The translations under genes and the position numbers were made by a program. Positions 7,752 through 14,619 of a stretch of DNA of 61,990 nucleotides are shown in pieces. Source of the stretch: Clostridiales bacterium (GTDB taxonomy: Bacteria; Bacillota; Clostridia; Christensenellales; UBA1242). The DNA is taken from contig SVIS01000003.1 in NCBI GenBank assembly GCA_015069385.1, positions 1 through 61,990 of the forward strand. The letters run 5' to 3'. The notes beneath the pieces are model-generated. The model was not told the DNA's origin. It searched no databases and saw only the letters and a list, made by a program, of their open reading frames with translations. Each line of letters opens with the position of its first letter. The stretch's first letter is position 1.

Positions 7752-7805
7752 AGTTGTAAAAACAACAAGACGTATTATAAGTTTTAACATGTTGTTTTGT
7801 CAACA
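7752..7805 (-). promoter_or_regulatory. marR-aldehyde dehydrogenase promoter with two MarR-type operators
   Basis: TTGACA (7798-7803) and TATAAT (7774-7779) with an 18-base spacer, near consensus. Two palindromes of the same format, TGTTG-N6-CAACA (7790-7805) and TGTTG-N6-CAACT (7752-7767), cover the -35 and the start of the transcript. Their centres are 38 bp apart. This is the layout of a strongly repressed self-regulated promoter. Confidence 0.75.
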
Positions 7806-7841
7806 AGTAACGCACTTACAATTTTTAAGATATTGTAACCA

Positions 7842-7872
7842 CAAAAAAATGTAGGCAATTCCTACATTTTAA
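7842..7872 (-). terminator. Terminator of the def-to-HipA-like operon
   Basis: AAATGTAGG and CCTACATTT (stem about 7848-7869) pair across five bases. On the minus strand the stem is followed by a T run (7843-7849). The stem includes the stop codon of the HipA-like gene. Confidence 0.8.
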
Positions 7873-8882
7873 TAAATATTTTCATAATCATTAATTAATT
7901 CTTTAGACACACGTTTGTGTTTTGAATTTAAAATTTTTTCTTTTGACAATTGAACAATTTTACAAACAAATTCTTCATATTCTTTACTTGCCTTAACTCC
8001 TGATAATTTTAATTTTTCTATGGCAAGTTTTGGATTAATGTTTTTTACAATTTGTTCAAGCGCATTTTTAAATGCCGGATGCTTTTTGGCATAAAAAGTT
8101 AGATTTTCAATATTATTATCAAACTGCTTATTTGAAGAATAATAACCTTCGTCAAAAGTAAAAATTTTGCTTTCTCTTGAATGTTGTAAAACCACATTAT
8201 CGTAATCTGTGTTTTCTATTTCTGTATTTTCTTCCAAAAGCCATGCCATTAAACGCTCGCCACAAAAAGCAAACTCATTATCAATTAGCGGAGCAACCGT
8301 TATTCTATTAGCCACTTCATCGTATAACAAATTAATGTTGTAAATATTTCTATCAGTTTGCATAGTAAGTGTATCGAATACAATAATTTTATATAAATCA
8401 GTCATTACTTGCCTTTTATTAATATTGTAGCCTTTTAGCATATACTCATCTATAACTTCACTACAAGATAACAAGTTAATATCAAGTTCATTATTTATTT
8501 CATAAATAAAATTCTCTATGTTAATTAATTCACAATCTTTAGCAATATCATAAGTAACTAAACCATCAAGCCCTTCAAAAGTTGCCCTTTCGTACTGGGC
8601 ACATCTAATTCCTACTTGACGACAAAGTTCTTGACATAAAAGTTCGTTATATATACGAATTTTCCAAATTTCTTCACCATAACGAGTATCAAAACTTTTA
8701 AAAAGAGCCCTGCCTTTTGGAGTAATAAACCACTTACCACCATAAGACTCAGTAGAAACTCCTGTTGTGCCTACAGTCTCCGTGCTACGCTCTTGTGTGG
8801 TATATAACTCTAATTCAATTCCTTTGGCAAGTTTTATATTATTAAATTTATGAACATTTTTAATAATACCTTTTGTAACCAT
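7869..8882 (-). CDS. HipA/CtkA-like protein-kinase-fold protein
   Basis: 337 residues. I read it as a divergent HipA-type kinase: ALFKSFD (candidate ATP-binding Lys, about residue 62), an Asn-Glu helix and VGIRCAQYE as in HipA, then FDTLTMQTDRNIYNINLLYD as a catalytic-loop equivalent (Asp...Asn) and APLIDNEFAF as the metal-binding DFG equivalent. The HipA catalytic His before the Asp is not present. No HipB-like DNA-binding partner sits beside it. It is the last gene of the rlmN-rsgA-rpe operon with AAGGG before its ATG. Substrate unknown; a pseudokinase is possible. Confidence 0.65.
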   Translation of the reverse strand: MVTKGIIKNVHKFNNIKLAKGIELELYTTQERSTETVGTTGVSTESYGGKWFITPKGRALFKSFDTRYGEEIWKIRIYNELLCQELCRQVGIRCAQYERATFEGLDGLVTYDIAKDCELINIENFIYEINNELDINLLSCSEVIDEYMLKGYNINKRQVMTDLYKIIVFDTLTMQTDRNIYNINLLYDEVANRITVAPLIDNEFAFCGERLMAWLLEENTEIENTDYDNVVLQHSRESKIFTFDEGYYSSNKQFDNNIENLTFYAKKHPAFKNALEQIVKNINPKLAIEKLKLSGVKASKEYEEFVCKIVQLSKEKILNSKHKRVSKELINDYENIY

Positions 8883-8893
8883 ATTATTTACCC

Positions 8894-9553
8894 TTATCTT
8901 AACTCATCTATGGCACGTTCACGGTTTTCGGCATTATAGATATAACTGCCAGAAACAACAATGTCGGCACCTGCCACCTTTAAACGTTTAGAAACTTCAG
9001 GAATAATGCCGCCGTCCACTTCAATTTTAAATCTTGCACCATAGTCTTCCCTTATTTGCCTTAATTTTTTAACCTTTATATAAGTGCTTTCCATAAATTT
9101 TTGACCGCTTTTGCCAGGATACACACTCATAACTAAAACAAGGTCAGCGTAAGCAATATATGGCATAACTTCTACAACTTCGGTATCAGGATTCATTGCA
9201 ATTCCGGCAAGGGCGCCCTTTTTAGATATTTTTTTCAAACATTTAATTAAGTTGTTTTTATTTTTAAATGCCTCATAATGTACAGTAACAATTTGAGCCC
9301 CTGCTTTAATGTATTTTTCTACTAAATTTAGTGGCTCGTTTACCATTAAGTGCACATCTAGAGGCAAAAGTGTTTTATAGTACATATCTTGCACATCTTT
9401 ATAGGTTATAGTATCACGACCAACAAAATTACTGCTCATTACATCACAATGAACAAAATCGGCAATATTATTTAATTTTTTAACATAAAACAAAAGTTCA
9501 TCGCCCACCTCAACTGGGTCAGTTGATGGGGCAATTTTTAAATAATTAACCAT
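8894..9553 (-). CDS. rpe: Ribulose-phosphate 3-epimerase
   Basis: A TIM-barrel enzyme of the pentose phosphate pathway interconverting ribulose-5-phosphate and xylulose-5-phosphate. 219 residues, normal length. Seen: N-terminal KIAPS, HCDVMSSNFV, metal- and substrate-binding DVHLMV, VHYE, the MSVYPGKSGQKF phosphate loop and VDGGI near the end. It overlaps the rsgA end by eight bases, as in many Gram-positive priA-to-rpe clusters. Translation is probably coupled, since only a weak ribosome site precedes the ATG. Confidence 0.96.
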   Translation of the reverse strand: MVNYLKIAPSTDPVEVGDELLFYVKKLNNIADFVHCDVMSSNFVGRDTITYKDVQDMYYKTLLPLDVHLMVNEPLNLVEKYIKAGAQIVTVHYEAFKNKNNLIKCLKKISKKGALAGIAMNPDTEVVEVMPYIAYADLVLVMSVYPGKSGQKFMESTYIKVKKLRQIREDYGARFKIEVDGGIIPEVSKRLKVAGADIVVSGSYIYNAENRERAIDELR

Positions 9554-10418
9554 GCGTTCTTACCCACTTTTCATTTAAAACTTTATATATTTCTTTATAT
9601 CTTAAATATCTGTCTTTGTCAAGTTCGCCACTTAAAACAGCCCTTTTTATAGCGCAGTCAGTTTGCGATTCACCAACATGCACACACGACTTATATTTGC
9701 ACCCTTCCATAATTTTAACATAGTCGGGGTAATAATAAGGCAGTTCGTAGTATGCAATTGGCAATAGTTTTTCATCTAAACTAGTAAAGCCTGCTGTATC
9801 GGTAATATAGCAGCCATCTTCAAAAAATATCTCACAGTGACGTGTAGTATTTTTACCTTTTTCATTCTTTATAGAAAGTTCACCAACTTTTGATGCGTGC
9901 TCCTTTAAAATTGAATTAACAAGTGCACTTTTACCCACGGCTGACTGCCCTGCAAACGCACATAGTTTGCCTTTAATTGCATTTTTTAAAACTTCTACAC
10001 CCTCACCAGTTTTAGCATTAGTAAAAATGATGTTTTTTACCACTTTGCTATAAACCTTTTTAACATATTCACAAATGCCAGCATCAATATCAATTTTATT
10101 AACAACAATAATTGGCTCTACGCCATAGCATAATGAAAATAGAATTAATTTATCAACAATCATATAGTCAGGCGCAGGAATTTGCGCAAGAGTAATAACT
10201 AGTGCATCTAAATTTGTTAATGGTGGACGAATAAAAATGTTTTTTCGCTCATAATATTTTTCAATTATAGGCAAGTCACCCTCTGTGTTAATTTCTACCT
10301 CATCGCCAACAAAAATACCATTTGCCTTTAAATTTCCACGTGCAACACAAATAAAAGTGTCCTTTTCCACCTTTACCCAAAACTGATTAGCAACTTTTTT
10401 AAAAACTAAACCCTTCAT
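9546..10418 (-). CDS. rsgA: Ribosome small-subunit-dependent GTPase A (RsgA/YjeQ)
   Basis: A circularly permuted GTPase that checks late 30S assembly. 290 residues. Domains in order: OB fold (CVARGNLKANGIFVGDEVEI), G4 VVNKID, G1 GQSAVGKSALVNSIL, G3 DTAGF, then a zinc module with CKYKSCVHVGESQTDC (Cys-x4-Cys-x-His-x7-Cys). The start follows AAAGGA. It sits nine bases after rlmN. The stp-prkC pair that commonly lies between rlmN and rsgA in Firmicutes is absent here. Confidence 0.97.
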   Translation of the reverse strand: MKGLVFKKVANQFWVKVEKDTFICVARGNLKANGIFVGDEVEINTEGDLPIIEKYYERKNIFIRPPLTNLDALVITLAQIPAPDYMIVDKLILFSLCYGVEPIIVVNKIDIDAGICEYVKKVYSKVVKNIIFTNAKTGEGVEVLKNAIKGKLCAFAGQSAVGKSALVNSILKEHASKVGELSIKNEKGKNTTRHCEIFFEDGCYITDTAGFTSLDEKLLPIAYYELPYYYPDYVKIMEGCKYKSCVHVGESQTDCAIKRAVLSGELDKDRYLRYKEIYKVLNEKWVRTHG

Positions 10419-10427
10419 TAAATTCCT

Positions 10428-11468
10428 TTAATTTTCATCTTTTAAAATTTTAGCTCTTAGCTGACCACATGCACCTTCAATATCGGCACCCATTGTTCGC
10501 CTAACAGTGCTAGATATTCCATTTTTTTCTAATCTTGCCATAAAGGCGTATGCTTTTTTGCGGTTTGTGCCTTGCATACCTCGCTCTTTAACTTCATTTA
10601 GCGGTATTAAATTTACATGGCACGAAAGCCCTTTTAATAAATTAAACAACTCATCAGCACATGCAAAAGTATCATTTTTGCCCGAGATGAGCGAATATTC
10701 AAAAACAATTCTTCGTTTTGTTTTGTTAAAGTAGTATTTAACAGCCTCCATGAGTTTTTCTATGGAATACTTGTTGGCAATTGGCATAATTTCTTTGCGC
10801 ATTTGGTCGTTTGGAGCATGAAGCGAAATAGTAAGTGTTATTTGCAAATTTAATTCTGCCATTTCTTTAATTTTATCAGCAAGCCCACAGGTAGAAAGTG
10901 ATATGTTTCGCTGACTAATATTAATACCATTTTCGCTAGATACAAGTGAGAAAAATTTAATAACATTATCGTAATTATCTAGCGGTTCACCACTGCCCAT
11001 AAGCACAATATTTGTAACCTTTCGGTTTTTTAAATCGCCACCATTGTCGCGGTTGACAAAAAGCACCTGTGCTAAAATTTCACCGGCAGATAAGTTTCTA
11101 ATTAAGCCGCCTAAAGTGCTAGCGCAAAACTTGCAACCCATTCTGCAACCTACCTGAGTAGAAACACAAAGCGTATTGCCATAACTATAACTCATTAAAA
11201 CGCCTTCAATTATGTTTCCATCAGCAAGTTGATATACATATTTAATTGTTCCATCTTTGCCTACAAGTTTAGTATGAAGTTTTATTGGAGTATCAACAAA
11301 CTCTGTTAAAAGTTTTTCTTTAAACTCTTTGCTAATATTACTTATTTCAGAAATTGCTTTACCTTGATAAATTCCCTCAAAAAGTTGTTTTGCTCTAAAC
11401 TTTTTTTCGCCCAAACGCAAACATATTTCTTCTATTTCTGGCAAAGTATAATTTAAAAGGTTATTCAT
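10428..11468 (-). CDS. rlmN: 23S rRNA (adenine-C2)-methyltransferase / tRNA methylase RlmN
   Basis: A radical-SAM enzyme methylating C2 of A2503 in 23S rRNA and A37 in some tRNAs. 346 residues from ATG 11468 (MNNLLNYTLPEIEEI), chosen for GGGAG upstream and an eight-base overlap with the fmt end. Seen: CRMGCKFCAS (Cys-x3-Cys-x2-Cys cluster ligands), GSGEPLDNYDNV, TISLHAPND and the C-terminal methyl-carrying Cys in DIEGACGQLRAK. The in-frame extension to 11501 lies inside fmt and is rejected. Confidence 0.97.
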   Translation of the reverse strand: MNNLLNYTLPEIEEICLRLGEKKFRAKQLFEGIYQGKAISEISNISKEFKEKLLTEFVDTPIKLHTKLVGKDGTIKYVYQLADGNIIEGVLMSYSYGNTLCVSTQVGCRMGCKFCASTLGGLIRNLSAGEILAQVLFVNRDNGGDLKNRKVTNIVLMGSGEPLDNYDNVIKFFSLVSSENGINISQRNISLSTCGLADKIKEMAELNLQITLTISLHAPNDQMRKEIMPIANKYSIEKLMEAVKYYFNKTKRRIVFEYSLISGKNDTFACADELFNLLKGLSCHVNLIPLNEVKERGMQGTNRKKAYAFMARLEKNGISSTVRRTMGADIEGACGQLRAKILKDEN

Positions 11469-12393
11469 TACAAACGCTCCCAACTTGAATTGTTTTGCCA
11501 TTTAAATAACTTTTTGCCATCATTCGTTTTGACATTGGCGCCGTAATTTCCACCATTTCAACCGCACCATCTTTGCATTTTATAACTAAGCCCTGTTTAC
11601 TATTTGCCTTTAAAACAGTGCCGTTTGCCTCTATCCCATCATAACAAACAGCCTTTGCCTCAAACACTTTAAAACTTTGGTCGTTTAAATAAAATATTGC
11701 AATTGGATTTGGATTTAATCCTCTTACCAAATTTACAATTTCTTTGGCAGTTTTGTTAAAGTTTATTATTGTATCTTCTTTTTTAAACATTTTGGTGTGT
11801 GTTGCCAATGCATCATTTTGAGGTATAAAAACAGCCGTGCCTGATTCTATTAAAGTTAGAGCTTCAATGCACGCATCGGCACCTATATAAGCCAACTTTT
11901 CTGAAAGCGAGCCATATGTATCGTTTTCTTCAATTTTGCATTCTTTTTTAATCAATATGGCACCAGTGTCAATTCCTGCCTCGGTTTGCATAATTGTAAC
12001 ACCCGTAAATTCGTCCCCATTTATAATTGATGCCTGAATTGGTGATGCCCCCCTATATTTAGGAAGTAACGAGCCGTGAACATTAATTATGCCATACTTG
12101 CAAATATCAATAATTTCTTGGCTTAATATTTGACCATAGGCGGCTGTAACCATAATATCAGCCTTTAAGTTTTTTAAGACTTCTACACCATCTACTCTAA
12201 TTTTATTAAATTGATAAAGTGGAATTTTATGCTCAAGTGCAATATTTTTAACAGGAGGAGCAACCAACTTGTTACCCCTGCCGCTTGGTTTATCTGGCTG
12301 ACAAATAACAGCCACTACCTCATGACTTGAATAAATTAATTTTTGTAACACTTTTGCACCAAATTCTGGCGTTCCAAGAAATATAACTTTCAT
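11461..12393 (-). CDS. fmt: Methionyl-tRNA formyltransferase
   Basis: Formylates initiator Met-tRNA with 10-formyl-THF. 310 residues, normal length. Seen: MKVIFLGTPEFG N-terminus, a loop with GRGNKL, the catalytic NVHGSLLPKYRGASPIQ and IMQTEAGIDTGAIL, and an OB-like C-terminal domain. It follows def by 18 bases with GGAC ahead of the ATG. def and fmt act at the two ends of the formyl-methionine cycle and are usually adjacent. Confidence 0.97.
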   Translation of the reverse strand: MKVIFLGTPEFGAKVLQKLIYSSHEVVAVICQPDKPSGRGNKLVAPPVKNIALEHKIPLYQFNKIRVDGVEVLKNLKADIMVTAAYGQILSQEIIDICKYGIINVHGSLLPKYRGASPIQASIINGDEFTGVTIMQTEAGIDTGAILIKKECKIEENDTYGSLSEKLAYIGADACIEALTLIESGTAVFIPQNDALATHTKMFKKEDTIINFNKTAKEIVNLVRGLNPNPIAIFYLNDQSFKVFEAKAVCYDGIEANGTVLKANSKQGLVIKCKDGAVEMVEITAPMSKRMMAKSYLNGKTIQVGSVCNE

Positions 12394-12411
12394 TTTTGTC
12401 CTTTATAAAAT

Positions 12412-12864
12412 TTATTTTTTATCTCTTTTTTCGGCTCTGTCAACAAACAAAACGCCATCTAAATGATCAAGTTCGTGACAAATGCATCTAGCAAGCCATT
12501 TTTCGCCAGTAAGCACAAACTCGTAACCAAAGCGGTCTTGTGCTTTAACAGTTACTTTTTTAGGACGTTTTACATACTCGCGAATTTTTCCGCAAGAAAG
12601 GCATGCTTCTTGCTCTAAATCTTCGCCCTCACTGGCAATAATTTCCGGATTAATAAGTTCAAAAAACATGTTGTTAACTTCCATAACAACCACACGCTTT
12701 AATACTCCAACCTGAGGCGCAGCAAGCCCCATGCCATCAAACTCATACATAGTTTCTTTCATATCATCAAGTAACTCACCTAATTTTTCATCAAATACAG
12801 TTACTTTTTTACATTTCTTCCTTAAAAGCTCATCGCCCATTTTTACAATTTTTCTAACTGCCAT
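12412..12864 (-). CDS. def: Peptide deformylase
   Basis: Removes the formyl group from new proteins using a bound metal. 150 residues. All three family motifs are present: GMGLAAPQVG, EACLSC (usual form EGCLS; the cysteine ligand is kept) and the metal-binding HELDH in CHELDHLDGVLF. First gene of the operon, preceded by GGAGATATT and its own promoter at 12891-12919. Confidence 0.97.
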   Translation of the reverse strand: MAVRKIVKMGDELLRKKCKKVTVFDEKLGELLDDMKETMYEFDGMGLAAPQVGVLKRVVVMEVNNMFFELINPEIIASEGEDLEQEACLSCGKIREYVKRPKKVTVKAQDRFGYEFVLTGEKWLARCICHELDHLDGVLFVDRAEKRDKK

Positions 12865-12890
12865 AATATCTCCTAAATATTTACTTATTT

Positions 12891-12919
12891 ATTATATACT
12901 TTTAGGTCAATTAAATCAA
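12891..12919 (-). promoter_or_regulatory. def-fmt-rlmN-rsgA-rpe operon promoter
   Basis: TTGATT (12914-12919), a 17-base spacer and TATAAT (12891-12896) on the minus strand, 27 bases upstream of the def ATG. Confidence 0.7.
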
Positions 12920-12966
12920 ACATATTTTTTGTCGCTTATAGTCAACTAATTCTATTATTTAAAATG

Positions 12967-12995
12967 TTGAAAAATAAATTTATTTATGTTAAATT
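12967..12995 (+). promoter_or_regulatory. Promoter of the small gene at 13023
   Basis: TTGAAA (12967-12972), 17 bases, TAAATT (12990-12995), ending 27 bases before the ATG. Confidence 0.55.
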
Positions 12996-13022
12996 TAATT
13001 AACAAATAAATGGAGTTAAATT

Positions 13023-13280
13023 ATGGCACAAAATAAACAATTAAAAGCAGAACAAAAATGGCTAGAAGCAACACAAAACAAACTAAAAAAATTTATTTCT
13101 TCACCATATTGGGATAGTATTGAACTCTCTGACCTACATTTTTCTATAGTAACCAGCATAATGAATACAAGTAATGTACAACTTTTATCTCCATCAATTA
13201 ATGAAAGAGTTGTAGATATTTTGTTAGAAACAATTAAAAACAAACTAGAAAGAGCAAAACAAAATTGTAGAACAAGATAA
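13023..13280 (+). CDS. Small hypothetical protein (85 residues)
   Basis: Not recognised. Predicted helical and basic, with no signal peptide. It begins MAQNKQLKAEQKWLEATQNK and ends in a lysine-rich helix (ETIKNKLERAKQ). It has its own promoter, a TGGAG ribosome site and a strong terminator, so it is an independent unit. It resembles the gene at 3073 in size and gene layout, but I see no sequence similarity. The overlapping minus-strand frame is a shadow. Confidence 0.7.
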   Translation: MAQNKQLKAEQKWLEATQNKLKKFISSPYWDSIELSDLHFSIVTSIMNTSNVQLLSPSINERVVDILLETIKNKLERAKQNCRTR

Positions 13281-13287
13281 ATTAAAA

Positions 13288-13334
13288 TAAAAAAAGAATT
13301 GTAAAAGGGGTATTCTTTTTACAATTCTTTTTTT
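13288..13334 (+). terminator. Bidirectional terminator between 13280 and 13391
   Basis: A 16-bp stem (13291-13306 with 13317-13332, AAAAAGAATTGTAAAA and its complement) with a ten-base loop and T runs on both strands. Confidence 0.9.
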
Positions 13335-13390
13335 GGTTGTTTCCTCTTTTTGAGGGTACGGGCTTTTTATTAAGTTTTAATTAAACATTT

Positions 13391-14038
13391 TTATTTAGTA
13401 ATGGTAATTACAAATTCAGGACCTTTTTTGCCTTCCATTGCAGTAGCTGAATCTAATTGGATTGAATACAAATATGTTAATGTTTTTCCAGTATTAACGA
13501 CAGCTGCTGTTGGAGCTTTACCTGTTGTATTTGCCTCATTATTAATAGAGAACGATTCACCACTTGTAACTGCTGTAACAGGACGACCTTCATCTGTAGG
13601 TAATGTAGTAACAATAGTAACTTTACCATCAACGCTATTAACAATTTCAACTACAATTTTGTATGTAATTGTTGGTTTAGCATCACCATTATCAACAAAA
13701 GCAGTAGAAGTTAAAGCATATGCTGTATCATTATTATATTGACCAGAATATGAATCATCTTCACCCTTTAGTTTAAAGTAACTATAAGATTGTGAGTAAA
13801 CATCATTTGTTAAATCATAGTTTCTAAATTCTGCTGTCCAAACTGCTGTATTACTTGCAGCTGTGTTGTTTTGGTGTGCCGTAACTGTTATATTTGCATA
13901 AACTGAGTCAACAGTAAAGCCAACTGTTGAAGTCAATTTTAAGCCAGCAGTTGTAGCGGCATAAACACCAAATGCCATAAGTGCAACTGCTAAGCAAAGC
14001 GATGCGATTGTAGAAAATAATTTTACTTTTTTCTTCAT
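13391..14038 (-). CDS. Secreted TasA-like (SipW-type signal) protein
   Basis: 215 residues from ATG 14038 with a very strong ribosome site (GGAGGGATAAA). The signal peptide contains ASLCLAVALMAFGVYAA. This is almost identical to that of the protein at 24428-24958, while the mature parts differ. The mature part is predicted beta-rich, Thr/Asn/Val-rich, with almost no cysteine, and ends EFVITITK. Such signals recall TasA and camelysin, fibre proteins processed by SipW; no sipW gene lies in this window. A divergent XRE regulator (14352-14558) shares its promoter region, which contains three palindromic operators. The role as an extracellular fibre or matrix subunit is inferred. Confidence 0.85.
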   Translation of the reverse strand: MKKKVKLFSTIASLCLAVALMAFGVYAATTAGLKLTSTVGFTVDSVYANITVTAHQNNTAASNTAVWTAEFRNYDLTNDVYSQSYSYFKLKGEDDSYSGQYNNDTAYALTSTAFVDNGDAKPTITYKIVVEIVNSVDGKVTIVTTLPTDEGRPVTAVTSGESFSINNEANTTGKAPTAAVVNTGKTLTYLYSIQLDSATAMEGKKGPEFVITITK

Positions 14039-14166
14039 TTTATCCCTCCATAAAATATTTGAGTTTTGCTTTATTCCTGTTTTTATAAAGCCCTGAAAGT
14101 AAAAACAACAATTAAACAATACTCAACTACCAAACTAAAAAATTGCCGTGATTTAATTTGATAGTT

Positions 14167-14186
14167 ATAGCACAAAAATATGCTAT
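14167..14186 (-). other. Inverted repeat in the leader of the secreted protein gene
   Basis: ATAGCA (14167-14172) and TGCTAT (14181-14186) flank eight bases, directly next to operator 1. It would form a weak hairpin early in the 5' leader of the transcript. Confidence 0.4.
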
Positions 14187-14263
14187 CAACCATTTGGTTG
14201 CACCATCATTATATACAACCGTTTGGTTGAAGTCAAGCAAATTTGCAACCATTTGGTTATAAT
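14187..14263. promoter_or_regulatory. Divergent promoter region with three phased palindromic operators
   Basis: Three copies of CAACC(A/G)TTTGGTT(G/A) lie at 14187-14200, 14216-14229 and 14246-14259, starts 29 and 30 bases apart. On the minus strand a consensus promoter, TTGACT (14231-14236) -17 bases- TATAAT (14208-14213), drives the secreted gene; the middle operator fills its spacer. Operator 1 begins at the expected transcription start. Operator 3 overlaps the -10 (TATAAT, 14258-14263) of the forward promoter that would drive the XRE gene. Repression of both genes by the XRE protein is the simplest reading. The rest of the 313-base gap holds no other gene. Confidence 0.85.
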
Positions 14264-14351
14264 TCTTATACTTATTTTCGACATTTTTCTACAAAATACC
14301 AAGAGTATGGCTATTAAGTGTTAAGGAAATAAATATACAAAGGACAAAATT

Positions 14352-14558
14352 ATGACATACATTTTTGCTGAACGGCTTAAAGAATTAAGGGAAGAAAAAG
14401 GGCTTTCTATTAGAATGCTTGCAAAAGAGGTTGGCTATAGTGATGTGGCAATTGGCAGATGGGAAAATAAAAAACAAATACCAAACATAGAAACACTTAT
14501 TACTTTTGCAAAATATTTTAATGTGTCTGCCGATTATTTACTAGGTTTAGAAGATTAA
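14352..14558 (+). CDS. XRE-family (Cro/C1-type) DNA-binding regulator
   Basis: 68 residues, a single helix-turn-helix domain filling the whole protein: FAERLKELREEKGLSIRMLA, then VGYSDVAIGRWENKKQIPNIETLITFAKYF and SADYLLGLED. No ligand or dimerisation extension is present. It faces away from the secreted TasA-like gene, with three palindromic operators between them. SinR, also an XRE protein, represses tasA in Bacillus; this pair is similar in logic, but orthology is not claimed. It may also shut down its own promoter, because one operator overlaps it. Confidence 0.9.
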   Translation: MTYIFAERLKELREEKGLSIRMLAKEVGYSDVAIGRWENKKQIPNIETLITFAKYFNVSADYLLGLED

Positions 14559-14592
14559 AAAACGAACAAAATTTACTTTTGTTCGTTTTTTT
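14557..14592 (+). terminator. Bidirectional terminator between the XRE gene and priA
   Basis: AAAAAACGAACAAAA pairs with TTTTGTTCGTTTTTT across a short loop; T and A runs make it usable in both directions. Confidence 0.9.
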
Positions 14593-14619
14593 AAGATACA
14601 AATATTTAAGTCCTAAATT

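Noticed and set aside
7740..7790. Longer MarR start at 7790
   Set aside because: It would translate the -10 and the transcript start; ATG 7739 has a good ribosome site.
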